From Owenia fusiformis (lineage: Eukaryota > Annelida > Polychaeta > Sabellida > Oweniidae): a stretch of 64,000 nucleotides of DNA. The notes below the pieces were generated by a model. The model worked only from the letters and a program-made list of their open reading frames with translations. It did no database searches and had not been told where the DNA came from. A program made the translations under genes and the position numbers. The DNA lies in contig CAIIXF020000001.1 of the NCBI GenBank assembly GCA_903813345.2, positions 7,317,098 through 7,381,097 on the forward strand, read 5' to 3'. Positions 30,401 to 40,205 of this stretch are shown here, in pieces (position 1 is the first letter of the stretch; each line of letters begins with the position of its first letter).

Positions 30401-31168
30401 TACCCATTTGCCCCTCGGGTTTGTCAACTAATGGCAGACGAGAACATTCCACCTTATTCAAGTAAGCTGTTAAAGGTCCACATTGCTCCTACAGAGGAGG
30501 CAAGTCAGATGGGGATCATCGAATCGGTGTTACCAGATGCTCTAGAATCTGATGAAGTGGTAGTAGTTACTTCCCTGACTGAGGCACGAGATGGGATTGC
30601 TCCAATCAAGCTGAGGAATTGTTCTGCGCATTCAGTTAGATTGGAGATGGGCACAATACTTGGTGTGTTTAGCTCAGTGGAGAATCTAGTGTCTCATTTA
30701 GAAGAGCCCCCAGAAGCAGTAAATCGAATCTCAGAGAAGAGAGAGCCAGTGGACAAAGAGCCGATGGCAGGACGGTTGAAAGATTGTCCACTGATAGAAG
30801 AACAGGGGGAAAGAAATCCAGCCCTGTCAACTAAGCCCAGAAAAAGGAGGGGGAAGCATTCGAGGTCACAATTCAGGCCAAGGACCTGTGAGAGAAACAA
30901 ACCTGCAAACGAGTATGCCAGAAAGAGGATTCTGCACAGGGAGGGTTATCTCAGGAGCTCCTCACACCAGTGGTACTATCCAGCTAAGAGCTCCCCTTGT
31001 AAGAGGAACTATCCTTCTAAGAATTCATCGTACAAGGAGCATCCTCCAAAGAGCTCAATGCATCAGAAAACAAGTCCAATTGGTGCCCCTCCATGGAGCA
31101 TACCTAAGTCAGCGAGCAAACATCAGAAAGACCAAGAGCCTTGGAGAGCTGATAAGCTTTTCCTTTAA
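27446..31168 (+). CDS. Gag-protease polyprotein of the LTR retrotransposon
   Basis: An intact 1240-codon frame starts 46 bases after the LTR at the first ATG. Residues about 110-190 look like a coiled coil (EELFTLQREL and following heptads). Residues about 200-440 are disordered and charged. A retrotransposon Gag (capsid) domain spans about 475-640, starting near TFDGSNPWPDY. Two CCHC zinc knuckles of the C-x2-C-x4-H-x4-C type lie at 701-714 and 719-732 and should bind RNA. A retropepsin-like protease follows with the active-site triad DSG at 787-789 and the later ILG motif near 856. Residues about 995-1090 resemble the linker that precedes reverse transcriptase in Gypsy pol. The frame then turns into a basic Ser/Lys-rich tail and stops at 31168. 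RT, RNase H and integrase are absent. The open frame and young LTRs suggest it may still make particles in trans with an autonomous relative, but this is inference. Confidence 0.9.
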   Translation: MATSDTDTSRAMESKLQTDRDMEMDLQLDGEKTVFFKGQPGGDDMVLDDTIPVEDMPSPNRPKRAFPLQSTGYWSGTEQRVLPNYATPPRGAHGINQPRTSTEEVPVSRMSEELFTLQRELVSQQLQTTLLTSSVKEQGECVHELRREQQTLRGDLSQGLNTFQKDLSLGLSSVHGALQSIAQTIEQSRSPPEEIKRTHIRGSSVNPMAKEWQVYQDPSTEHQLKSRSSYRGISPRECGQTQSEANFHREDTPMMFEPVPGEAGGWLPPYLVQERRVKQEQETASQQDDPVRSTWERRTTYGEPPLPPPGMRYQAHPMEDRSHLEGGSNCSIKGMQRNPDPMLSYVEVSKESGGAVPKLTSSSRRAEKTAVKESPQPRYRPELKQATMMANPHLELPSRSSHNETARVTPEETATGATGQEQDCEPDVSPGKKSRNKEASNASDTSALDSVLQMAQKAIEICGKAVESSNTGRNTRIKPTQTFDGSNPWPDYKAYFQTCVANNNWTDKEKAQYLATNLRGDAQQIVLELERGYSFEDLLEALEKRFGPGGKADVYEAELCSRKRKPRESLQSLGQHIRRLTSMAYPEMSRDVQDRLARRSFEQAIPDEELRRAIHSKEPSTLDKSIEIALREESYQESERIRQGLKGRTKEQRISTVEEDSSEFTKLLHGLKRELLTEIKNLQNKEESPKPQGKAGTRYPCKSCGERGHSMTSCSQTRCYNCDGLGHIASSCPEPRRHSNDSRFSNTSPIRFLFNNNVEFQPGSKRAVQKILADAKFCGTSMQFLIDSGSMQNMISIESYQKIPLCRRPSLKPPSQVFVQADGSPLSMYGEITGEIKIEGRTTLTTAVVADIAQAGILGVEYMSTSGAVINFNKLEMYFDDGEMTEQHHVQDEQTQRTNMTSLNALKKQKQPSSDRALLPLPMRRSKKNKRRVTFTEVLKQNKKTTFDKNVDAEDSDLEEEKAEQPRVMASDRHKEENSTGSHAPYPFAPRVCQLMADENIPPYSSKLLKVHIAPTEEASQMGIIESVLPDALESDEVVVVTSLTEARDGIAPIKLRNCSAHSVRLEMGTILGVFSSVENLVSHLEEPPEAVNRISEKREPVDKEPMAGRLKDCPLIEEQGERNPALSTKPRKRRGKHSRSQFRPRTCERNKPANEYARKRILHREGYLRSSSHQWYYPAKSSPCKRNYPSKNSSYKEHPPKSSMHQKTSPIGAPPWSIPKSASKHQKDQEPWRADKLFL

Positions 31169-31256
31169 AGAAGGCACCAGGAGTCAGAGAGTGAAGACAG
31201 TTATAGTACATTTGTTTTTATAGTTTGCATATTTTTTTTATGTGAGGGCACATAAA

Positions 31257-31270
31257 AGCTAGAAGGGGGG
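31257..31270 (+). other. Polypurine tract
   Basis: 'gctagaagggggg' lies two bases upstream of the second LTR, the expected position of the plus-strand primer for reverse transcription. Confidence 0.65.
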
Positions 31271-31272
31271 TA

Positions 31273-33671
31273 TGTGGGAAAATTTCATTTTTATATTGAG
31301 CCTTTTAAATTTTCCCATCTGTGCAGTTAGGGAAAGCCCTGTTTACTAGAGGGAATTCCAGGGTATTCCAACACAGGAAGGGGAATCCCCTCAATTGCTG
31401 CAATGCAGTGCCCCTGATTTCAAAATGTGGTCACCTGTGCCTGTATGACTCATGCCATCACGAGATGAGAACGAAGGTCGCCATCTTGAAGGAAGCAGCG
31501 TGAATCAAAGGTTGGGAGGAAATCCACATTTATCACACTTTAGAGTAGCCATCTGCCAAGGATTCGGGATTAATAACGAATGATAAAGCGGGAAGACGCA
31601 CCAGGAGGTTCTTGAAGGAGAAACAACAGAGAAAACCTGAATTTTTGGCAACTTAGAGAAAGAAGCATTTATTCGGGTGAGGTTTTTCCTTTTTGTAATT
31701 TGATTTTATGGCCAGCATGCTACTAGGTGCCTCTGACTGACTATAATTTTTAATTTCATGTGTACCAGAATTTGTAACTTTATGGCCAGCATGCTACTGG
31801 GATGCCTCTGACTGACTGTAGTTATAATTCAACGGGTATTGAGATTTATCGTGCGTCGCCATTTTGTGTCCCAGACTTGCTAAAGTGAGATATTTGTCAG
31901 ATTTAATGTAAAACAACACTGTGTCATTAATTGCCTAAAGTGTTGTCAAGAATTCTTCACAGTTCAGTGCTGTCCTAGGGGAAGCAGCAAGGAACAACCT
32001 GGAAGCAGCCTTGCATTATCGTTAGGTGAAATTGGGAAACTTCCCAAAACGGCGAACTAATTTTGTCAGTTGGTTTCACCGCTGACAGAAATAGTTCCAG
32101 GAAGACTTCCATCGCATCGGGCAGTGAGGAGCCTTCCCAGAAAACTCAAGAGCCATAGAGGCAGAGCAAGGCTAAAGAGCCAGAAGAGTCAAGTCAAGAG
32201 ACAGCGTGAGCTTATTTTGTCAGTTGGTTTCACCGCTGACAGAAATAGTCCCAGGAAGACTTCAATCGCATCGGGCAGTGAGGAGCCTTCCCAGAAAACT
32301 CAAGAGCCATAGAGGCAGAGCAAGGCTAAAGAGCCAGAAGAGTCAAGTCAAGAGACAGCGTGAGATTATTTTGTCAGTTGGTTTCACCGCTGACAGAAAT
32401 AGTCCCAGGAAGACTTCAATCGCATCGGGCAGTGAGGAGCCTTCCCAGAAAACTCAAGAGCCATAGAGGCAGAGCAAGGCTAAAGAGCCAGAAGAGTCAA
32501 GTCAAGAGACAGTGTGAGCTAATTTTGTCAGCTGGTTTCACCGCTGACAGAAATAGTTCCAGGAAGACTTCCATCGCATCGGGCAGTGAGGAGCCTTCCC
32601 AGAAAACTCAAGAGCCATAGAGGCAGAGCAAGGCTAAAGAGCCAGAAGAGTCAAGTCAAGAGTCACAGTGAACTATTTTGTCAGTTGGTTTCACCGCTGA
32701 CATAAATAGTTCCAGGAAGACTTCTAGAGCAACGAGCAGCTAGGAGCCTTCCCAGTAAGAAGAGGAACTAAGCTCAAGGGCCAGAGGAGCCAGGCTAAAG
32801 AGCTGAACGAGGAGCCAGAGGAGCCACGTTCGGGAGCCAGAGGAGCCAAGCTCAAGAGCCAGAGGGGCCGGGCTAAGGAGCCAAAGAGCTGGACGAGGAG
32901 CCAGAGGAGCCAAGTCCAGGAGCTAAAGGAGCCAAGCTCAAGAGCCAGAGGAGCCAGGCTAAAGAGCCAAAGAGCTGAACGAGGACCCAGAGGAGCCAAG
33001 TTCAGGAGCTCAAGGAGCCAAGCTTAGGAGCCAGAGGAGCCAGGCTAAGGAGCTAGAGGAGCCAGGCTAAAGAGCCAAAGAGCTGGACGAGGAGCCAGGC
33101 TAAGAGCCGAAGAGGAGCCAGAGGAGCCAGGCTAGGAGCCGAAGAGCCAAGTCCAGGAGCTAAAGGAGCCAAGCTCAAGAGCCAGAGGAGCCAGGCTAAG
33201 AGCCGAGGAGCCAGAGGAGCCAAGCTCAAGAGCCAGAGGAGCCAGGCTAGGAGCCGAAGAGCTGAACGAGGAGCCCGAGGAGCCAAGTTCAGGAGCCAGA
33301 GGAGCCAAGCTAAAGAGCCAAAGAGCTGGACGAAGAGCCAGAGGAGCCACGTTCAGGAGCCAGAGGAACCAAGTTCAAGAGCCAGAGGAGCCAGGCTACA
33401 GAGCCCAGGGAGCCAAGCAAAGAGCTAATAACGCAGCAACCGCCGACATCCATCCTACAAAGAGAATTATAGTGACATTTTAGTTTATGAACATTAAAGT
33501 GTTATTTTCATGTGTTAATAGTTGTGTTAGAAATATATGTATTAAATTGGAAGCCATTTGTGACTGTCGTTTTATCCAGTCCACCAAACCAGGACTGGGC
33601 CCACAGAGAAGTGTAAGGTGAAAAAGTTACTCATCGCTTCCAGACTATCAGCAAAAGTCTGGAACGCGACA
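31273..33671 (+). repeat. 3' LTR (2399 bp)
   Basis: Same length as the 5' LTR. Open frames inside both LTRs translate identically, and I found no differing base in the portions compared. It is followed by the ATAT target duplication at 33672-33675. Confidence 0.95.
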
Positions 33672-33675
33672 ATAT

Positions 33676-33845
33676 CATACATATATATAAATACATATAA
33701 TAATAATGTATGTATCTATCTAATTTGCATATTCTGTGCTGGCATATATAGATATATGCATCTGTATATATATGCATATATGTATCTATCTAATTTGCAT
33801 ATTCTGTGCTGGTTTACATGGCCCATAAGCCAATCAATTGATATT
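33676..33845 (-). repeat. Right arm of the inverted pair, second part
   Basis: Continues the arm broken at 25000: 'catacatatatataaatac', two 'ctatctaatttgcatattct' motifs, and 'ggtttacatggcccataagc' at the end. It mirrors 17513-17700. Confidence 0.8.
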
Positions 33846-35059
33846 TTAGGTGAAATAAATATACGTGTTGCTGTGCTTGAAAATAGGCGAATGGCGTAAA
33901 TTAGTCCTATTTTAATGAATTTTGAAAACCTTTCGTCCTCCACTTTTCCACATACAACAGAAAACACATACTTTTGTGAACAAAATCAACTAATTATTAA
34001 TAAACTAGAGTTTAGGAGCAAAATAATCATGTATGATTTATTAAAAATTGATCTCGTATTTTTTGTTTAATGTACACCTGAAAAGTTGAAGGTACCAAAA
34101 AATGAGCAAAAAAGGTCGCTGTCAACAGATTCTATTTTTCAGACTCTATGACGTCACAATATGGGACGCTTACTAAAATTCATCCTTTGAAATAAAACTT
34201 CCATCTACCTTTATCAAGACGAAAAATAAGTATAATAGTCATATATTGTTTGAGTTATGAGCGTATAAAGACGAAAAATAATTCAAAATGTAACGTGTCA
34301 ACATGGGATATTTGCCAGATGTTTTGGTAAAAAACTCTTTTTTAAAAACGAACGCGCAAAAAATGTGAACGGAGTGTAGTTGATCTAAAATCTTCATCGA
34401 AACAGCTTTAAAATGATATATAACTTTAATTAGAATATTATCTTATATTCCGGGGAATCAAAGTTACACAAAGAAATTAGCAGGTGTAAGTGTCTTTGGG
34501 TGGCTATTTTTCTTCAAATTCTTCATTTTTTTGCCAGCTGTCAACACATTCTGGCAATGCTTTAATTTTAATAGAATTATTTTAATATTTTACTAACTGT
34601 ATAATATGTAGTTTGCATTACTGTTGATACATAAATAAATGATTGCACTGTTCAGTAAAGAAATATACCAATTGTATTATTTAAACTGACTATACACTAT
34701 AGAAATGATTTTCATTGAAAAATCAAATCAGTACCAAAATTATGGTTACCCTGTAGTGGTGAAAGGCAAATTAAAAATGAATATCACCCCCTTCAATCTA
34801 TTTTTACAGGTTTTTATGATTATTTCAGATTTTCTATAGTTTGCGTAACCAGGACGGTGAATTTTCTTCATTTTTCATCAAACATTTTGTCTTACCAATA
34901 TTTATTATATCTGTCAATTTTATCAAAATCGCGCCGCTACGTTTGAAAATAATTCAAATTATGTAGTTTTTCCCATTGAGCTCCATTATAAAAATGGAAT
35001 TTTCAAACTTAATATTTTAAAATTCTACGCGGTGAAAAGTTGCATATTGAGTAGTTAGT
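33846..35059. other. Gene-free spacer
   Basis: No gene recognised. 'cctttcgtcctccac' near 33927 also occurs in the same orientation near 17411, so a short direct repeat lies just outside both inverted arms. Confidence 0.45.
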
Positions 35060-35665
35060 AAATGTTATGGTGTTAAAAATTCAAAACAAAAAGGAATAAA
35101 GAAAAAATGCCACAGAGATGTCTCAATAGAGTATCTTTAAAGCACATTTCAAAGATATGCAGGACTTCCTCAATATTTGATTTGTATGACATAATGTGTA
35201 GGAAATTGTTTTCCTCAGTCATGTTAGAAAAGTCCTTATTTGACGTTTGAATTTTATCCAATAATATAGTGCGCTTACGTTCGTAGATTTTGCATGTCAC
35301 AACAAAGTGCAGCTCATTTTCAACACGATTATCTGAACATTTTTGTACATTTGCGTTCGTTTACATTTTTATTTTGTAAATAGTTTCTTTCTTTCTTAAA
35401 AGATATTTTCAGTAGTGACAAATTGTTCAAAATGTATATTACTTTTGAATTTAATATAGGTTCACATTTTAATATTATAAGATGGGGCCCTTATATGGTT
35501 TGCTACCAGAGCTTTTTTTCATCTTCCACTGGTCATTGCATTTAGTGATAAGTTTTTGGTTAACAGATTTTAAGATTGTATTTTTAAGGATGAGTCGCAG
35601 ACTGTATTTTTTATATTTCATGTGTGAAAGTAATTTGCTTATTTGGGAAATCTTTGGCAGCATAC
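35060..35665 (-). pseudogene. Tail of a LINE (non-LTR retrotransposon) ORF2
   Basis: On the minus strand two frames read in order: NQKLITKCNDQWKMKKSSG (near 35560), then VENELHFVVTCKIYERKR (about 35320-35270) followed by a segment to 35073. This order and spacing (an IxxCxxxW segment, then xExHFxxxCxxY...R) is typical of the C-terminal end of non-LTR reverse-transcriptase proteins. The frames are broken by stops and a shift. It ends about 30 bases from satellite array 2. Confidence 0.55.
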
Positions 35666-35695
35666 TTATGTGTGTCCAGTATTTAATTGCAGGCT

Positions 35696-38600
35696 AAGAG
35701 CATACTACAAGTTCTACACTTACTACGTAAACTACGCCACTACGCTGAAGTTGGGTCAGGTTACGAGAATATTACACGTACTGAACTTACTACACTTACT
35801 ACGTATACTACAGTACTACGCTGGGGTTGGGTCAGGCTAGGGGTATACTACACTTAATACACTAACTATGTATACTACGCTACTACACTCTGGTAAAAAT
35901 GATCTAGACAAGCTTGCTCTCTGGGCTGCCACCTGGAAGATGCAATTCAAAGCTCAAATAAGTGCAGATATGATTTTTTCTAGAAGGAACATTTTATCTC
36001 ATCCACCACCTTTGAGATTAGGTGCTGATGTTATCCCTAGCTGTGAGAATCACAAACATCTTGGCCTTAATTTTGACAATCACCTTAACTTTAATTATCA
36101 CATTGACCAGATTATAAAAAGAGTAACTTCTTTTTTGAGACCGATGATGAAGCTGAGTAAAATTATAAATAGTCAGCACTTAGAGATATTATATAATACT
36201 TACATTATGCCTCATCTTGACTATTGTGATGTCATCTACAACAAGGCATCTAACATGAAATTACAAGCTCTTGAAAGACTTCACTACAGAGCAGCTTGCC
36301 TGGTTTCTGGGGCTATACACGCTACTACGCTGGGGTAGGGTCAGGCTAGGAGCATACTACACTTACTACGTTTACTACGCTACTACGCTTGGGTAGGGTC
36401 AGGCGAGGAGCATACTACACTTACTACACTTACTACGCTACTACGCTGGGGTGGGGTCAGGCTAGAAGCATGCTACACTTACTAAACTTACTACGTATAC
36501 TACGCTACTACGCTGGGGTAGGGTCAGGCTAGGAGCATAATACACTTACTACACTTACTACGTATACTACGCTACTACGCTGGGGTGGGGTCAGGCTAGG
36601 AGCATACTACACTTACTACGTATACTACGCTACTACGCTGGGGAAGGGGCAGGCTAGGAGCATACTACACTTACTACACTTACTACGTATACTACGCTAC
36701 TACGCTGGGGTAGGGTCAGGCTAGGAGCATATTACACTTACTACGTATACTACGCTACTACGCTTGGGTAGGGTCAGGCGAGGAGCATACTACACTTACT
36801 ACGTATACTACGCTACAACGCTGGGGTGGGGTCAGGCTAGAAGCTTGCTACACTTACTACACTTACTACGCATACTACGCTACTACGCTGGGGTAGGGTC
36901 AGGCTAGGAGCATGCTACACTTACTACACTTACTACGTATACTACGCTACTACTCTGGGGTAGGGTCAGGCTAGGAGCATAATACACTTACTACACTTAC
37001 TACGTATACTACGCTACTACGCTGGGGTGGGGTCAGGCTAGGAGCATACTACACTTACTACACTTACTACGTATACTACGCTACTACGCTGGGGTAGGGT
37101 CAGGGTAGGAGCATACTACACTTACTACGTATACTACGCTACTACGCTGGGGTAGGGTCAGGCTAGGAGCATACTACACTTACTACACTTACTACGTATA
37201 CTACGCTACTACGCTGGGGTAGGGTCAGGCGAGGAGCATACTACACTTACTACACTTACTACGTATACTACGCTTCTACGCTGGGGTGGGGTCAGGCTAG
37301 GAGCATGTTTCACTTACTACACTTACTACGCATACTACGTATACTACGCTACTACGCTGGGGTAGGGTCAGGCTAGGAGCATACTACACTTACTACACTT
37401 ACTACGTATACTACGCTACTACGCTGGGGTGGGGTCTGGCTAGGAGCATACTACACTTACTACATTTACTACGCATACTACGCTACTACGCTGGGGTAGG
37501 GTCAGGCTAGGAGCATGCTACACTTACTACACTTACTACACTAACTACGTATACTACGCTACTACGCTGGGGTAGGGTCAGGCTAGGAGCATACTACACT
37601 TACTACACTTACTACGTATACTACGCTACTACGCTGGGGTAGGGTCAGGCTAGGAGCATACTACACTTACTACGTATACTACGCTACTACGCTTGGGTAG
37701 GGTCAGGCGAGGAGCATACTACACTTACTACGTATACTACGCTACAACGCTGGGGTGGGGTCAAGCTAGAAGCTTGCTACACTTACTACACTCACTACGC
37801 ATACTACGCTTCTACGCTGGGGTAGGGTCAGGCTAGGAGCATGCTACACTTACTACACTTACTACGTATACTACGCTACTACTCTGGGGTAGGGTCAGGC
37901 TAGGAGCATACTACACTTACTACACTTACTACGTATACTACGCTACTACGCTGGGGTAGGGTCAGGCTAGGAGCATACTACACTTACTACGTATACTACG
38001 CTACTTCGTTACTACGCTGGGGTAGGGTCAGGCGAGGAGCATACTACACTTACTACACTTACTACGTATACTACGCTACTACGCTGGGGTGGGGTCAGAC
38101 TAGAAGCATGCTACACTTACTACACTTACTACGCATACTACGCTACTACGCTGGGGTAGGGTCAGGCTAGGAGCATACTACACTAACTACACTTACTAAA
38201 CTTACTACGTATACTACGCTACTACGCTGGGGTAGGGCCAGGCTAGGAGCATAATACACTTACTACACTTACTACGTATACTACGCTACTACGCTGGGGT
38301 GGGGTCAGGCTAGGAGCATACTACACTTACTACACTTACTACGTATACTACGCTACTACGCTGGGGTAGGGTCAGGCTAGGAGCATACTACACTTACTAC
38401 ACTTACTGCGTATACTACGCTACTACGCTGGGGTAGGGTCAGGCTAGGAGCATACTACACTTACTACACTTACTACATATACTACGCTACTACGCTGGGG
38501 TAGGGTCAGGCGAGGAGCATACTACACTTACTACACTTACTACGTATACTACGCTACTACGCTGGGGTGGGGTCAGGCTAGGAGCATGCTACACTTACTA

Positions 38601-40075
38601 CACTTACTACGCATACTACGTATACTACGCTACTACGCTGGGGTAGGGTCAGGCTAGGAGCATACTACACTTACTACACTTACTACGTATACTACGCTAC
38701 TACGCTGGGGTGGGGTCTGGCTAGGAGCATACTACACTTACTACATTTACTACGCATACTACGTATACTACGCTACTACGCTGGGGTAGGGTCAGGCTAG
38801 GAGCATGCTACACTTACTACACTTACTATGTATACTACGCTACTACGCTGGGGTAGGGTCAGGCTAGGAGCATACTACACTCACTACACTTACTACGTAT
38901 ACTACGCTACTACACTGGGGTAAGGTCAGGCTAGTAGCATACTACACTTACTACGTATACTACGCTACTACGCTGGGGTGAGGGTCAGGCTAGGAGCATA
39001 CTACACTTACTACACTTACTACGCATACTACGTATACTACGCTACTACGCTGGGGTGGGGTCAGGCTAGGAGCATGCTACACTCACTACACTTACTACGC
39101 ATACTACGCTACTACGCTGGGGTAGGGTCAGGCTAGGAGCATACTACACTTACTACACTTACTACGTATACTACGCTACTACGCTGGGGTGGGGTCAGGC
39201 TAGGAGCATGCTACACTTACTACACTTACTACGTATACTACGCTACTACGCTGGGGTGGGGTCAGGCTAGGAGCTCACTACACTTACTACGTATACTACG
39301 CTACTACGCTTGGGTAGGGTCAGGCGAGGAGCATACTACACTTACTACGTATACTACGCTACTACGCTGGGGTGGGGTCAGGCTAGGAGCATGCTACACT
39401 TACTACACTTACTACGCATACTACGTATACTACGCTACTACGCTGGGGTAGGGTCAGGCGAGGAGCATACTACACTTACTACACTTACTACGTATACTAC
39501 GCTTCTACGCTGGGGTGGGGTCAGGCTAGGAGCATGCTACACTTACTACACTTACTACGCATACTACGTATACTACGCTACTACGCTGGGGTAGGGTCAG
39601 GCTAGGAGCATACTACACTTACTACACTTACTACGTATACTACGCTACTACGCTGGGGTGGGGTCTGGCTAGGAGCATACTACACTTACTACATTTACTA
39701 CGCATACTACGTATACTACGCTACTACGCTGGGGTAGGGTCAGGCTAGGAGCATGCTACACTCACTACACTTACTACGCATACTACGCTACTACGCTGGG
39801 GTAGGGTCAGGCTAGGAGCATACTACACTTACTACACTTACTACGTATACTACGCTACTACGCTGGGGTGGGGTCAGGCTAGGAGCATGCTACACTTACT
39901 ACACTTACTACGTATACTACGCTACTACGCTGGGGTGGGGTCAGGCTAGGAGCTCACTACACTCACTACACATACTACGCTACTACGATGGGGCAGGGGT
40001 CAGGCTAGGAGCATAGTACACTTACTACACATACTACGTATACTACGCAGCTAGGCTGGGGTGGTCTCAGGCTAT
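35696..40075 (-). repeat. Satellite array 2, inverted relative to array 1
   Basis: About 4.4 kb of the same 67-bp repeat as 9290-14650, read on the opposite strand (here 'gctactacgctggggtaggg', 'tcaggctaggagcatactac', 'acttactac'). Units vary by the same 9-bp steps. A reverse-transcriptase fragment interrupts it at 35893-36318. Open plus-strand frames such as 39310-39594 are repeat artefacts. Confidence 0.95.
35893..36318 (+). pseudogene. Reverse-transcriptase fragment inside satellite array 2
   Basis: About 140 codons are open and match the C-terminal part of non-LTR reverse transcriptases: DLDKLALWAATWKMQF, then HKHLGLNFDNHLNF, HIDQIIKR, MPHLDYCDVIYNKA and LERLHYRAACLVSGA. The catalytic YxDD block is not included. 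Satellite units lie directly on both sides and the frame stays open across both junctions. It is a 5'- and 3'-truncated piece of a Jockey/CR1-type LINE, not a working gene. Confidence 0.85.
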
Positions 40076-40205
40076 GACTGTTTTCACATGGTCGTGCGGC
40101 ACATGCATGAGAGTTTTCATATAGGGCATTCGGGTGATTAGCGGCCATGTTAGACCTAATGAGGTCGCATGAGCTTACAAAACGCTTCTTCCAAAGTTTG
40201 ATTAA
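40075..40205 (-). repeat. Flank shared (inverted) with satellite array 1
   Basis: Reverse complement of 9145-9290: 'ttttcacatggtcgtgc', 'ttagcggccat', 'taatgaggtcgcatgagc', 'ttacaaaacgc'. Substitutions and small indels are scattered along it. Confidence 0.7.

Larger units (their letters stand above)
25001..33671 (+). mobile_element. LTR retrotransposon, Gypsy-like, gag-pro only, recent insertion
   Basis: Two direct LTRs (25001-27399 and 31273-33671, constant offset 6272) start TG and end CA. A tRNA-Leu primer site follows the first and a purine tract precedes the second. The target duplication is ATAT (24997-25000 and 33672-33675). The uninterrupted inverted arm at 17513-18240 confirms the empty site. 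The single long frame encodes Gag, zinc knuckles and protease. Only about 100 bases separate its end from the second LTR, so RT, RNase H and integrase are missing. The LTRs show no difference in the parts I compared, which points to a very young, non-autonomous copy. Confidence 0.95.

Noticed and set aside
14650-35690. One continuous giant palindrome between the two satellite arrays
   Set aside because: The intervening segments 14650-17500 and 33850-35690 show no visible inverted similarity, so only separate inverted pairs are claimed.
35868-36338. A functional reverse transcriptase gene
   Set aside because: Only the part after the catalytic YxDD block is present, and both ends of the frame are satellite sequence.
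39310-39594. Plus-strand open frame in satellite array 2
   Set aside because: Same satellite artefact as in array 1.
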